From assembly GCA_015711695.1 (NCBI GenBank), contig JACVIW010000092.1, positions 1 to 8,398 on the forward strand: 8,398 nucleotides of DNA. Direction: 5' to 3'. Position 1 is the first letter of the stretch; each line of letters starts with the position of its first letter. The notes below the pieces were generated by a model. That model did not search any database. It was not told the origin of the DNA and was given only the letters and a program-made list of their open reading frames with translations. Positions 1-6,411 of the stretch are shown here, piece by piece. The stretch comes from Candidatus Geohydrothermomicrobium daggyaiense (GTDB taxonomy: Bacteria > Actinomycetota > Geothermincolia > Fen-727 > JACVIW01). The translations under genes and the position numbers were made by a program.

Positions 1-2735
1 TTCTTTTAATCATTTTCGGGCTTTCCCTTAACGGGAATTTCGCGAGCGCTCAGGAAGGGGCTGATCCGAGCTGTCCGGACCTTCGAGTCTGGAAGAGCGT
101 GTATGAGTGGGTCGATACTGATTCATCAGGAAACTTAACGCCCGGTGATATAGTAAGATATGAGATAGTGTTATGGAATTTCAACTGGTGGGTGATCGCG
201 CAGAATGTCCACTTCATAGATCCCATCCCTGAAGGTACGACTGCTCTTGGCGATGCTGTTCTTCTTGGTGTTCCGGGCGATGGAGAGATTATATCCCAGG
301 ACCCGCTCGAAATTCAGGGAATGACTGTTCAGGGCGGTTGCCTCTGGGGGCGCCTCATAAGATTTAGCGTCCAGGTTGATTGCCCTATCGACTGCGGGAC
401 AATGATTTCAAACCAGGGTGTCGCCGATTTCGTTTGTGGGGATCAGACTATAGTTGTTCCTTCCGATGACCTTGACACCCCGGAGCCGAATGACCCCACT
501 CTTTTCGGTCCGGTTGTCACGAGGTCCGTTCTTTCTATCGATAAAGCCGTTTCACAAGAGGGAAATGTAAGCCCTGGAACTCGGCTTGACTATACTATAA
601 CAATTAACAACAGCGGTTGCATGAATACATCTTCTGTTGTGGTTGAGGATCCTATCCCGCCAAACACCACACCGGTCGGGAACGCTTCTTCCTCTAGCGG
701 AACGGTGGTTTCGCAAGATCCTGTGAGGGTTGAGGGGATGAGCGTGCCTAAAGACACACCACAGGTCGTAACCTTTTCAGTCATCGTGAACCGTCCTATT
801 GATTATGGAACGAAGATTAAGAACATCGCATACGTTACTTACGATCCCGACGGTGAGGCCTGTCCCCTTAAACAAAAGACTGTGGAAAGCAATGAGGTCA
901 CAAACACGGTTGTCTCCACCTCGGCTTTAAACGCTGTAAAATCAGTGTCTCCGGAGGGACGGGTTACAAGGACCGAAAAAATCGACTACACCATCACCAT
1001 AACAAACAGTGGGAATATGAACGCGGGCGGGGTTACGTTCGAGGATGAGATTCCCGCGAATACAAAGGCTGTTGGCAACGCCACTTCTACGAGTGGAAAC
1101 GTTATCTCTCAGAGCCCCGTTAGAATCACCGGAATCAGCGTCCCGGTTGGTGGCGCTGCGGTCATTACCTTTTCCGTGACGGTGGATGATAGCGCACCCA
1201 GTGGGGTACTGATAAACAACACCGGCAAATTGACATACGACCCGGATGGTGAGAATGGACCCGCAGAGGAAATGGTGATTTTAACCAATCAAGTGACAAA
1301 TACTGTATTTGTTCGCAGGCCACCCCAACCGCCTCCTCCACCGCCTCCACCTGTGCCCACTCCTAAGGTGAGCACTCATTGGTACCTTGCGGAGGGCTAC
1401 ACCGGTAAAGACTTATACTATCCAGGTGAAAGCTTTGACACATATATCCTGATACAGAACGCAACACCCGAGACGGCAGTTGTAGAGGCGACGTTCATGC
1501 GCGAAAGGTCTACCCCCGTTAAGCAGGTTTACGAAATTTCGCCTAGGTCGAGGTTTACGATTTATCTCAACGAAGTCCCTGGCTGTGCAAATCACCACAT
1601 ATCCACCAGGCTTGTATCCAAAAATGGCGTGGACATCGCGGCTGAAAGGGCAATGTATTTCCAATATAGCGGGCTTAAAGGAGGCCATGACTCCATCGGA
1701 ACATCCGAAATGAGTAAGACATGGTATATTCCCGAAGGATACACTCGCAATGACAGGGTTACGGGGGAGTTTTTCGATACGTACATCCTTCTTGCGAACA
1801 CGAACGATAGAGAAGCTAACGTAAAGGTAACCTTTTTCCGTGAGGGAAATTCGCCTGTTGAGCAGGACATCGTGGTTGAGCCATTAGCAAGGCATACCAT
1901 CATTGTAGATGAGGTTCCGGGGTGCGAAGATGCGCATGTCTCAACTCGCGTGGTCTCAGATATCCCGATAGTGGCTGAAAGAGCGGAATATTTCAGGTAC
2001 GACGATATCGAAGGCGGGCATTGTTCTATCGGAGCGATGATGCCTCAAAAAGAGTGGTTTATGCCTGAGGGGTATACTGTTGACGACCCTGCTACTGGGG
2101 GCAGGTTCGATACATATGTCCTGATTGAGAATCCGCAGAAGAAGGAAGCTAATGTCAGGGCAACGTTTATGCGAGAGAACAACACTCCTATTAATGTCGA
2201 CTACAAGATAAGAGCCGAGACACGTTTCACGATACGTGTCGACGACGTGCCAGACTGCGGAGCGAGTTCTGTCGCTACCAGACTCCTTTCGGATGTGCCA
2301 ATAGTTGCTGAGCGGGTTTCCTATTTTAATTACGACGGAATTCGCGACGGACACGGGTCAATTGCTGCAACCGCGGGTGAGAGATGGTTTATGCCTGAGG
2401 GATACACTGGAGACAATCCAAATACAGGGGAGAAGTTTGACGCTTATGTCCTGCTGATGAACCCTAACAACAAAAGCGTTCCGGTGCAGGTAACTTTTAT
2501 GACCCCGCCATTTGGCCAGCAATCGGTTAGCAAAACGTTGAAATATACGCTTGGGCCAAATTCCAGGTTCACCATTCATGTTGATGAGGTTGAGGGATTC
2601 GAGAACACTAGTTTCTCGACGGAAGTAAAATCGCTTGAGAAAGGAGCGCCTATTATCTGTGAGAGAGCAATGTACTTCCGTTACTCTGAGGCAATGATTG
2701 AAGGCGGTCATGACTCAATCGGCTACGATCCGTGA
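1..2735 (+). CDS. Secreted DUF11-repeat surface protein with four C-terminal tandem repeats (5' end missing)
   Basis: This is a large exported protein, probably structural or adhesive at the cell surface; no enzymatic domain is visible. The reading frame is open from base 3, so the gene begins upstream of the window. A GTG at 99 is in frame but is internal, because upstream codons 3-50 encode a hydrophobic stretch ending in Ala-Ser-Ala, the end of a signal peptide. After it come three DUF11-type repeats (about 78-510, 525-914, 921-1313), each opening with a K-x-V/A and Y-x-I-x-[IV/L]-x-N signature. A proline-rich hinge (about 1317-1364) leads to four tandem repeats (1380-2723) that run almost to the TGA stop. 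There is no LPXTG motif and no C-terminal membrane helix. A strong hairpin terminator follows 22 bp after the stop. DUF11 (TIGR01451-like) repeats are known from bacterial and archaeal surface proteins; the exact role here is unknown. The domain calls are firm, the function is inferred. Confidence 0.9.
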   Translation, partial: LLIIFGLSLNGNFASAQEGADPSCPDLRVWKSVYEWVDTDSSGNLTPGDIVRYEIVLWNFNWWVIAQNVHFIDPIPEGTTALGDAVLLGVPGDGEIISQDPLEIQGMTVQGGCLWGRLIRFSVQVDCPIDCGTMISNQGVADFVCGDQTIVVPSDDLDTPEPNDPTLFGPVVTRSVLSIDKAVSQEGNVSPGTRLDYTITINNSGCMNTSSVVVEDPIPPNTTPVGNASSSSGTVVSQDPVRVEGMSVPKDTPQVVTFSVIVNRPIDYGTKIKNIAYVTYDPDGEACPLKQKTVESNEVTNTVVSTSALNAVKSVSPEGRVTRTEKIDYTITITNSGNMNAGGVTFEDEIPANTKAVGNATSTSGNVISQSPVRITGISVPVGGAAVITFSVTVDDSAPSGVLINNTGKLTYDPDGENGPAEEMVILTNQVTNTVFVRRPPQPPPPPPPPVPTPKVSTHWYLAEGYTGKDLYYPGESFDTYILIQNATPETAVVEATFMRERSTPVKQVYEISPRSRFTIYLNEVPGCANHHISTRLVSKNGVDIAAERAMYFQYSGLKGGHDSIGTSEMSKTWYIPEGYTRNDRVTGEFFDTYILLANTNDREANVKVTFFREGNSPVEQDIVVEPLARHTIIVDEVPGCEDAHVSTRVVSDIPIVAERAEYFRYDDIEGGHCSIGAMMPQKEWFMPEGYTVDDPATGGRFDTYVLIENPQKKEANVRATFMRENNTPINVDYKIRAETRFTIRVDDVPDCGASSVATRLLSDVPIVAERVSYFNYDGIRDGHGSIAATAGERWFMPEGYTGDNPNTGEKFDAYVLLMNPNNKSVPVQVTFMTPPFGQQSVSKTLKYTLGPNSRFTIHVDEVEGFENTSFSTEVKSLEKGAPIICERAMYFRYSEAMIEGGHDSIGYDP
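3..50 (+). other. C-terminal half of a Sec signal peptide
   Basis: Translation in the frame of the downstream CDS gives a hydrophobic run (Leu-Leu-Ile-Ile-Phe-Gly-Leu) followed by a short polar stretch and Ala-Ser-Ala, then Gln-Glu. This matches the h-region and an A-x-A signal peptidase I site, with cleavage predicted after base 50. The basic n-region and the start codon lie outside the window. Confidence 0.75.
78..1313 (+). repeat. Three tandem DUF11-type protein repeats
   Basis: The protein segments encoded at about 78-510, 525-914 and 921-1313 align with one another. Each has a lysine-containing opening strand, a Pro-Gly or equivalent turn, Y-x-I-x-[LI]-x-N, an acidic D/E-x-I-P segment, [VI]-[VI]-S-Q-[DS]-P, and a late V/T-F-S-V strand. 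Copies two and three are closest to each other. Copy one is more divergent, has an aromatic Trp-rich turn in place of N-S-G, and carries four extra cysteines. DUF11 copies form beta-sandwich stalks in other surface proteins (family knowledge). Confidence 0.82.
1317..1364 (+). other. Poly-proline hinge
   Basis: The codons here specify a run dominated by proline, including eight consecutive prolines, between the DUF11 stalk and the C-terminal repeats. The run uses mixed proline codons (CCG, CCT, CCA), so it is not a simple DNA microsatellite. It probably acts as a rigid extended spacer between the two repeat regions. Confidence 0.85.
1380..2723 (+). repeat. Four tandem WYxxEG...GGHxSIG protein repeats, long-loop type
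   Basis: Copies begin at the tryptophan codons at 1380, 1722, 2055 and 2385, a period of 110-114 residues. Each copy has W-[YF]-[LIM]-[AP]-EGYT, an insertion of about ten residues, F-D-[TA]-Y-[IV]-L, an Asn near the end of the strand, V-x-[AV]-TF, R-[FH]-T-I-x-[LV]-[ND]-[ED/D]-V, a late [IV]-x-ER-x-x-YF, and G-[GD]-H-x-SI. The first three copies have a cysteine in V-P-[GD]-C; the fourth has Phe there. The last copy stops three residues before the protein ends. I do not recognise a characterised function for this repeat. Confidence 0.88.
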
Positions 2736-2757
2736 TATAAAACGTTTTGAGTCCTAC

Positions 2758-2792
2758 GAGAACGGCGCCGGACTTCAGCCGGCGCCGTTCTC
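2758..2792 (+). terminator. Rho-independent terminator after the DUF11 protein gene
   Basis: A perfect 14-bp inverted repeat (2758-2771 with 2779-2792) encloses a 7-base loop. The stem core is very GC-rich (CGGCGCCGG), and a short T-rich tail (TTTGTT) follows. It begins 22 bp after the stop codon. It should end the upstream transcript, so the protease gene needs its own promoter. The U-tract is short, so termination may be incomplete. Confidence 0.8.
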
Positions 2793-2917
2793 TTTGTTCG
2801 CGCCTGTGCTTTAGTTCTCGGTTTTGAGGTGTTGCGGGACGATTCGAGCAATTGATATTGTTGGGGTTTGATTGTAAGGAAATGCATAATGTGGAAATAT
2901 TATTCGATGATTATATT

Positions 2918-2958
2918 AAGTGAGAAGTGATGCTTCAATAAGTGATAGTGGTGATAGT
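2918..2958 (+). repeat. Short direct repeats in the protease leader
   Basis: AAGTGA occurs three times (2918-2923, 2925-2930, 2940-2945). The 8-mer GTGATAGT occurs twice, at 2942-2949 and 2951-2958, with a 9-bp period. The cluster lies directly upstream of the Shine-Dalgarno of the S8 protease gene. It could be a regulator-binding or mRNA-leader element, or chance in AT-rich DNA. The repeats are seen; the role is speculative. Confidence 0.4.
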
Positions 2959-2978
2959 TTTTATCAAGGGCGCGGCAT

Positions 2979-5879
2979 ATGATGGAATCAAGGAGATTGT
3001 CGAACTCCCATAGACACATGAAGGCTGCATCCGTAGTATTATGCACGTTAATTTTCACTATTTTCGCTTGCCTGACTTTCTATAATGGGCTGATGCCGAT
3101 CTTATGCTTCGGGATGGGCTACTCCTTCGGTCCGCACAGAGAATTACGGCCTTCTTCTTTTTCGAAAAAGATTGTACGTTGGGGTGACTCTTATTGCGTG
3201 AGTGGCGAAATACTTGTCTCTTTCAGGGGTGATGCGGAAGCCTTTCGAGTTAGAGAATTGAAAGAAAAGCTGGCTGTGTCTTTCAACAGCCGCTTCTCTT
3301 TTGCGGATTTCGAAAAGATAGAAGTTGAATACAAGCGCATGAGGGAAGTGCTTTCCATACTGAGAAAATCTTCTCTGGTTCGTTATGCCGAGCCCAATTA
3401 TTTCAGGCGGATCTCAGCCTGGGTGCCAAATGATCCACTCTTCGAGAAACAGTGGAATTTTAGAGAGCCTTCTGTGAGGGGTGGAATAGGGATGCCGGAT
3501 GCCTGGGCGAAAGTGCCTGGTGGCGGTAGTGGGGTCGCTGTAGCTATAGTAGATACAGGTGTCGCATACCGCACTAGCGGTATCTATCGAAAAGCGCCTG
3601 ACCTTGCGGGCACGAAATTCAGGGAAGGGTACGATTTTGTTAACGACGACCCTTATCCGGATGATGACAACGGTCACGGAACCCATATTTGCGGCATTAT
3701 TGCTCAGACAACCAACAACTCGTACGGAGTCGCGGGCGCGGCTTTTGGAGCGACAATCATTCCGGTCAAGGCTTTCGACAGTTCCGGCTGGGGCATTGAT
3801 GAGGACATCGCAAGGGGTATCAGGTTTGCTGTTGAGAAGGGGGCAAAGATTATAAACCTCAGTTTTGGCGGCGAGAGCTCGAGCGCGGTTCTTAAAAGCG
3901 CTATCGATTATGCCATGTCAAGCGGCGCGATCGTTTTTGCGGCTTCAGGAAATGACAACGAAGAAAATATAAACTACCCTGCTCGTTATGAAAAGTGCGT
4001 TGCTGTTGGAGCGACAAACCGCCAGATTCGACGCGCTTCCTATTCTAACTACGGATCCGGGCTTGATCTCGTTGCTCCGGGCGGGGAAGCGGCATCCGGT
4101 GAGGGGATAATTCAAAACACCTACGTTATTCAGGGCAATCCCAGAAGTGGTTTTGGTTTTATCGAGATGGCTGGGACTTCGATGGCTACAGCTCACGTAA
4201 GCGGCGTTGCAGCGTTAATAAAATCCAAAAATCCATCCTGGGATCCAGATAAAATCAAGTTTGCCCTGATATCAAGTTGCCGCGATCTGGGTGCAAAGGG
4301 ATGGGACAGGGAATACGGATACGGTCTTGTTGATGCGAAAAGAGCGCTTGACATTGCTGTGGCGCCTGAACCTTCCACGCTCGCTATCGATTCGGTGTCG
4401 CCGGACACGGCGAAAATGGGGGAAAGAGATAAGAAAATCACAATCCAGGGCGAAGGTTTTGTCTCGCCGATAGAAGTAAGACTTGAGAGGATCGGTGAAG
4501 AAACAATCCGCGCAACACAAGTCGAAATTATTAACCGCAATAGGCTGGAATGTTATTTTGATTTTTCCAGTGCCCAGGCGGGGCTTTATGATCTTGTTTT
4601 GACGCGCCCCTCCAAAGCCTCCGTTTCTTTGAAAGGTGGAATGTTCATCAATGTTTCTAAAAACAGAGAATGGTTTTTCGCAGAGGGATGCACCGCTTAC
4701 GGTTTCGAGGAATATATACTCTTCGCTAACCCATCAGATGAACGGGCTTTTGTGTCGGTACGGTTTATGACCCCTTCCGGCGCGAAAGATCCTTACCCCG
4801 TTGTTGTTCCACCGAAGAGCAGAAAAACGCTTCGGGTAAATGATGTGCTTCCCGACTCCAATGTTTCAGTCAAAATTGAAGCTGACAGAGAAATATTCTG
4901 CGAAAGGTCCATGTACTGGAACCAGATGAGCGAAGGAACTGGTTCACCTGGCATTCAGGCGCCTTCTTATTCGTGGTTTTTTGCCGAGGGTTGCACGGCG
5001 CATGGTTTTGAAACTTTCATACTTATTCAAAATCCGGGCAATCTTCCCGCGACTGTTGAGATTACTTATCTGACTCCCACAGGCTCTGTCAGGAAACCTA
5101 CGTTTAGGCTTCCTTCTCTTTCAAGGCACACCATAAATGTCTTCGATGATGTGCCTTTTTCGGACGTTTCTGTGAGTGTTCGAGCAGACAGGCGAATAGT
5201 CGTAGAACGGTCGATGTACTGGGATTCGAGACGGGGAGGCCACTGTTCGTCAGGAACGACCGGTTCGTGTTATAAGTGGTATCTTGCCGAGGGCACGACC
5301 GGGTGGGGTTTCGACGAATATGTGCTTGTGGCAAATCCTTCCGCTCATCCTGTTTCGGTCGAATTCAAGGAGGCTATTTCTAGTGAGTCAAAAACACTCG
5401 CCAGCGTGAGGGTCCCTGCCGGTTCGAGATTCACACTGTTTTTGGATGAGCTAATTCCTGAAAGGGATGCTGCTCTTGGGGTTTTTTCGGATGGTGGAAT
5501 TGTCGTTGAGAGGGCGATGTACTGGGGCGACGGATCCGGTAGAGCCGGGCACTGCACGGTGGGTTCGCCGCGGGCATCCAAAAGCTGGTATTTAGCTGAA
5601 GGTTCTACCGCTTGGGGATTTGAGACGTGGATACTTGTTTTGAACCCCGGGAATAATAATGCGACCTTGATGTTTAAGTATTTTCTCGAGGGAGGGGTCC
5701 CTGTTGTTAATGAAACGATAGTTTCTCCTTCAACCCGTCTGACTGTTGATGTCTCGAATTACCTGCAGCACCGCGACTTCTCAGTGGAAATCGTTTCTGA
5801 CTCACCTGTGGTTGTAGAGCGCGCTATGTATTGGAAACGCAGGTCAGGTGGACATGTGTCTTTCGGCACGTTTCGCTAA
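2979..5879 (+). CDS. Secreted S8 (subtilisin-family) serine protease with IPT/TIG-like domain and four C-terminal repeats
   Basis: An exported endopeptidase of 966 residues. Residues 16-34 form a hydrophobic export signal or membrane anchor, and a fervidolysin-like propeptide follows at about 74-142, ending in a Y-A-E-P-N-Y motif. The subtilase domain spans about 150-460 with all catalytic residues: Asp192 in V-D-T-G, His233 in N-G-H-G-T-H, oxyanion Asn325 in S-G-N, and Ser401 in G-T-S-M-A. Residues about 464-558 look like an IPT/TIG beta-sandwich (I-D-S-V-S-P start, G-x-G-F). Four repeats then start at Trp565, 666, 767 and 870, related to those of the upstream protein. ATG 2979 is chosen because AAGGG (2966-2970) lies 8 bases upstream; ATG 2982 is equally possible, and ATG 3018 lacks a well-placed site. 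A strong terminator separates it from the upstream gene. It probably matures by propeptide cleavage outside the cell. The substrate is unknown; the neighbouring surface protein is one candidate (inference). Confidence 0.95.
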   Translation: MMESRRLSNSHRHMKAASVVLCTLIFTIFACLTFYNGLMPILCFGMGYSFGPHRELRPSSFSKKIVRWGDSYCVSGEILVSFRGDAEAFRVRELKEKLAVSFNSRFSFADFEKIEVEYKRMREVLSILRKSSLVRYAEPNYFRRISAWVPNDPLFEKQWNFREPSVRGGIGMPDAWAKVPGGGSGVAVAIVDTGVAYRTSGIYRKAPDLAGTKFREGYDFVNDDPYPDDDNGHGTHICGIIAQTTNNSYGVAGAAFGATIIPVKAFDSSGWGIDEDIARGIRFAVEKGAKIINLSFGGESSSAVLKSAIDYAMSSGAIVFAASGNDNEENINYPARYEKCVAVGATNRQIRRASYSNYGSGLDLVAPGGEAASGEGIIQNTYVIQGNPRSGFGFIEMAGTSMATAHVSGVAALIKSKNPSWDPDKIKFALISSCRDLGAKGWDREYGYGLVDAKRALDIAVAPEPSTLAIDSVSPDTAKMGERDKKITIQGEGFVSPIEVRLERIGEETIRATQVEIINRNRLECYFDFSSAQAGLYDLVLTRPSKASVSLKGGMFINVSKNREWFFAEGCTAYGFEEYILFANPSDERAFVSVRFMTPSGAKDPYPVVVPPKSRKTLRVNDVLPDSNVSVKIEADREIFCERSMYWNQMSEGTGSPGIQAPSYSWFFAEGCTAHGFETFILIQNPGNLPATVEITYLTPTGSVRKPTFRLPSLSRHTINVFDDVPFSDVSVSVRADRRIVVERSMYWDSRRGGHCSSGTTGSCYKWYLAEGTTGWGFDEYVLVANPSAHPVSVEFKEAISSESKTLASVRVPAGSRFTLFLDELIPERDAALGVFSDGGIVVERAMYWGDGSGRAGHCTVGSPRASKSWYLAEGSTAWGFETWILVLNPGNNNATLMFKYFLEGGVPVVNETIVSPSTRLTVDVSNYLQHRDFSVEIVSDSPVVVERAMYWKRRSGGHVSFGTFR
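4671..5867 (+). repeat. Four tandem WYxxEG...GGHxSxG protein repeats, short-loop type
   Basis: Copies begin at the tryptophan codons at 4671, 4974, 5277 and 5586, a period of 101-103 residues. They share W-[FY]-[FL]-AEG-[CTS]-T-[AG]-x-GF-[ED], a [FYW]-[IV]-L-x-x-[NL]-x-P/N-P strand pair, S-R-x-T-[LIV] and [IV]-[FV]-x-ER-[SA]-MYW. The last three copies also carry a GH-x-[SC/T]-x-G ending; the first has a degenerate one. Compared with the repeats of the upstream protein they lack the roughly ten-residue loop after EG-x-T and have YW in place of YF. The last copy ends three residues before the stop. Confidence 0.88.
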
Positions 5880-5937
5880 ACGGCAGGAATTCGAAAAAGG
5901 ATAACGTGTTTTCAGAGCGGCGACAGGGTCCTGAGGT

Positions 5938-5949
5938 TGATAATTATCA
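5938..5949. promoter_or_regulatory. Perfect 12-bp palindrome, possible operator
   Basis: TGATAATTATCA is its own reverse complement. It lies 58 bp after the protease stop and about 130 bp before the ferredoxin-like gene. GATAAT/ATTATC half-sites resemble the core of Fur-type iron boxes (established motif), but here the half-sites overlap and no full 19-bp box is present. A role in iron-responsive control of the downstream iron-sulfur gene is only a suggestion; a chance AT-rich palindrome is possible. Confidence 0.3.
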
Positions 5950-5983
5950 TTTTAGAATCTCGCGTGAAAAACCATACTCTTGA

Positions 5984-6009
5984 CAGCGTCAATGAATTTA
6001 TTGTTGCTG
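5984..6009 (+). other. Imperfect hairpin between the protease and ferredoxin-like genes
   Basis: CAGCG (5984-5988) pairs with TGCTG (6005-6009), with one G-U pair. A T-T mismatch follows, then CAATG (5990-5994) pairs with TATTG (5999-6003), with one G-U pair, around an AATT loop. Only GTTTAATT follows, so it is a weak terminator for the protease gene, about 105 bp after its stop. It could equally be a structured leader for the ferredoxin-like gene. A TTGACA hexamer (5980-5985) overlaps its left edge, but no good -10 box lies 16-18 bp downstream. Confidence 0.3.
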
Positions 6010-6081
6010 GTTTAATTCACCCGGGCAGTCTGATAAATAGCAAAAAGGGCTTGTGTAAATCTTATTTAGAGGGTTGAGGAT

Positions 6082-6300
6082 TTGAGGCATAAGCTTCCCT
6101 GGATCGACTCCACAAAGTGCAAACCGTTATGCGAGTGCAAACCTTCTTTACTGTGCAAGAATGGGGCTTTTGTCCCCCCTTCATTTTCGGGCGATGCGAG
6201 TGATAAGTGGGAAAAACTTCCTCATGTTGACTTTGAGAAATGTAGACAGTGTGGTGATTGTGAACATGTTTGCGTGAAGGGCGCGGTCAGGATGATCTAA
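6082..6300 (+). CDS. Small ferredoxin-like iron-sulfur protein with unusual first cluster motif
   Basis: A 72-residue cytoplasmic electron-transfer protein candidate. The C-terminal half has a canonical [4Fe-4S] motif, C54-x2-C57-x2-C60-x3-C64, preceded by a V-D-F-E-K strand and followed by K-G-A-V as in bacterial ferredoxins, but with Val where Pro usually follows the last cysteine. The N-terminal half mirrors this layout (W-I-D-S-T-K-C ... C-K-N-G-A-F), but its cysteines are spaced C13-x3-C17-x-C19-x5-C25. All eight cysteines fall in these two motifs. Start: TTG 6082 is the only usable start before an in-frame TAG at 6067, with GAGGG (6069-6073) 8 bases upstream. A thioredoxin gene follows 111 bp later and a radical SAM activase after that, which suggests an anaerobic redox role (inference). 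Whether the first site binds a cluster or another metal cannot be told. Confidence 0.8.
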   Translation: MRHKLPWIDSTKCKPLCECKPSLLCKNGAFVPPSFSGDASDKWEKLPHVDFEKCRQCGDCEHVCVKGAVRMI

Positions 6301-6400
6301 GAAATCCCGGGTAATTTTGATCGGTTGCGGATAACGTTTGGTATTTACGTGAATTGGCGAGAGCCATTAATGCTTGAAGAAACTCGGTGTTTTGGGCTAG

Positions 6401-6407
6401 AAGGAGG
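6401..6407 (+). promoter_or_regulatory. Strong Shine-Dalgarno fixing the thioredoxin start
   Basis: AAGGAGG, a near-perfect complement of the 16S rRNA tail, lies 4 bases upstream of ATG 6412. It sets the start of the thioredoxin gene and rules out the in-frame upstream TTG at 6325, which would add 29 residues that do not belong to the thioredoxin fold. Confidence 0.85.
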
Positions 6408-6411
6408 AGAA

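Noticed and set aside
2852..2890. Possible sigma70 promoter for the protease gene (TTGGGG at 2861-2866, CATAAT at 2885-2890; also TTGATA at 2852)
   Set aside because: The hexamers match poorly or are badly spaced; the gene must have a promoter in this region, but I cannot place it with confidence.
3054..3071. Lipoprotein signal at Ile-Phe-Ala-Cys in the protease N-terminus
   Set aside because: Phe at the -2 position is atypical of a lipobox, and the residues after the cysteine remain hydrophobic rather than becoming polar.
5899..6337. Nine-base repeat GGATAACGT at 5899-5907 and 6329-6337, flanking the ferredoxin-like gene
   Set aside because: Two copies of a 9-mer in 440 bases without symmetry or other flanking similarity are weak evidence for a mobile unit or regulatory site.
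6325..6411. N-terminal extension of the thioredoxin from TTG 6325
   Set aside because: ATG 6412 has a strong Shine-Dalgarno and gives the exact family length; the extra 29 residues resemble no signal peptide or domain.
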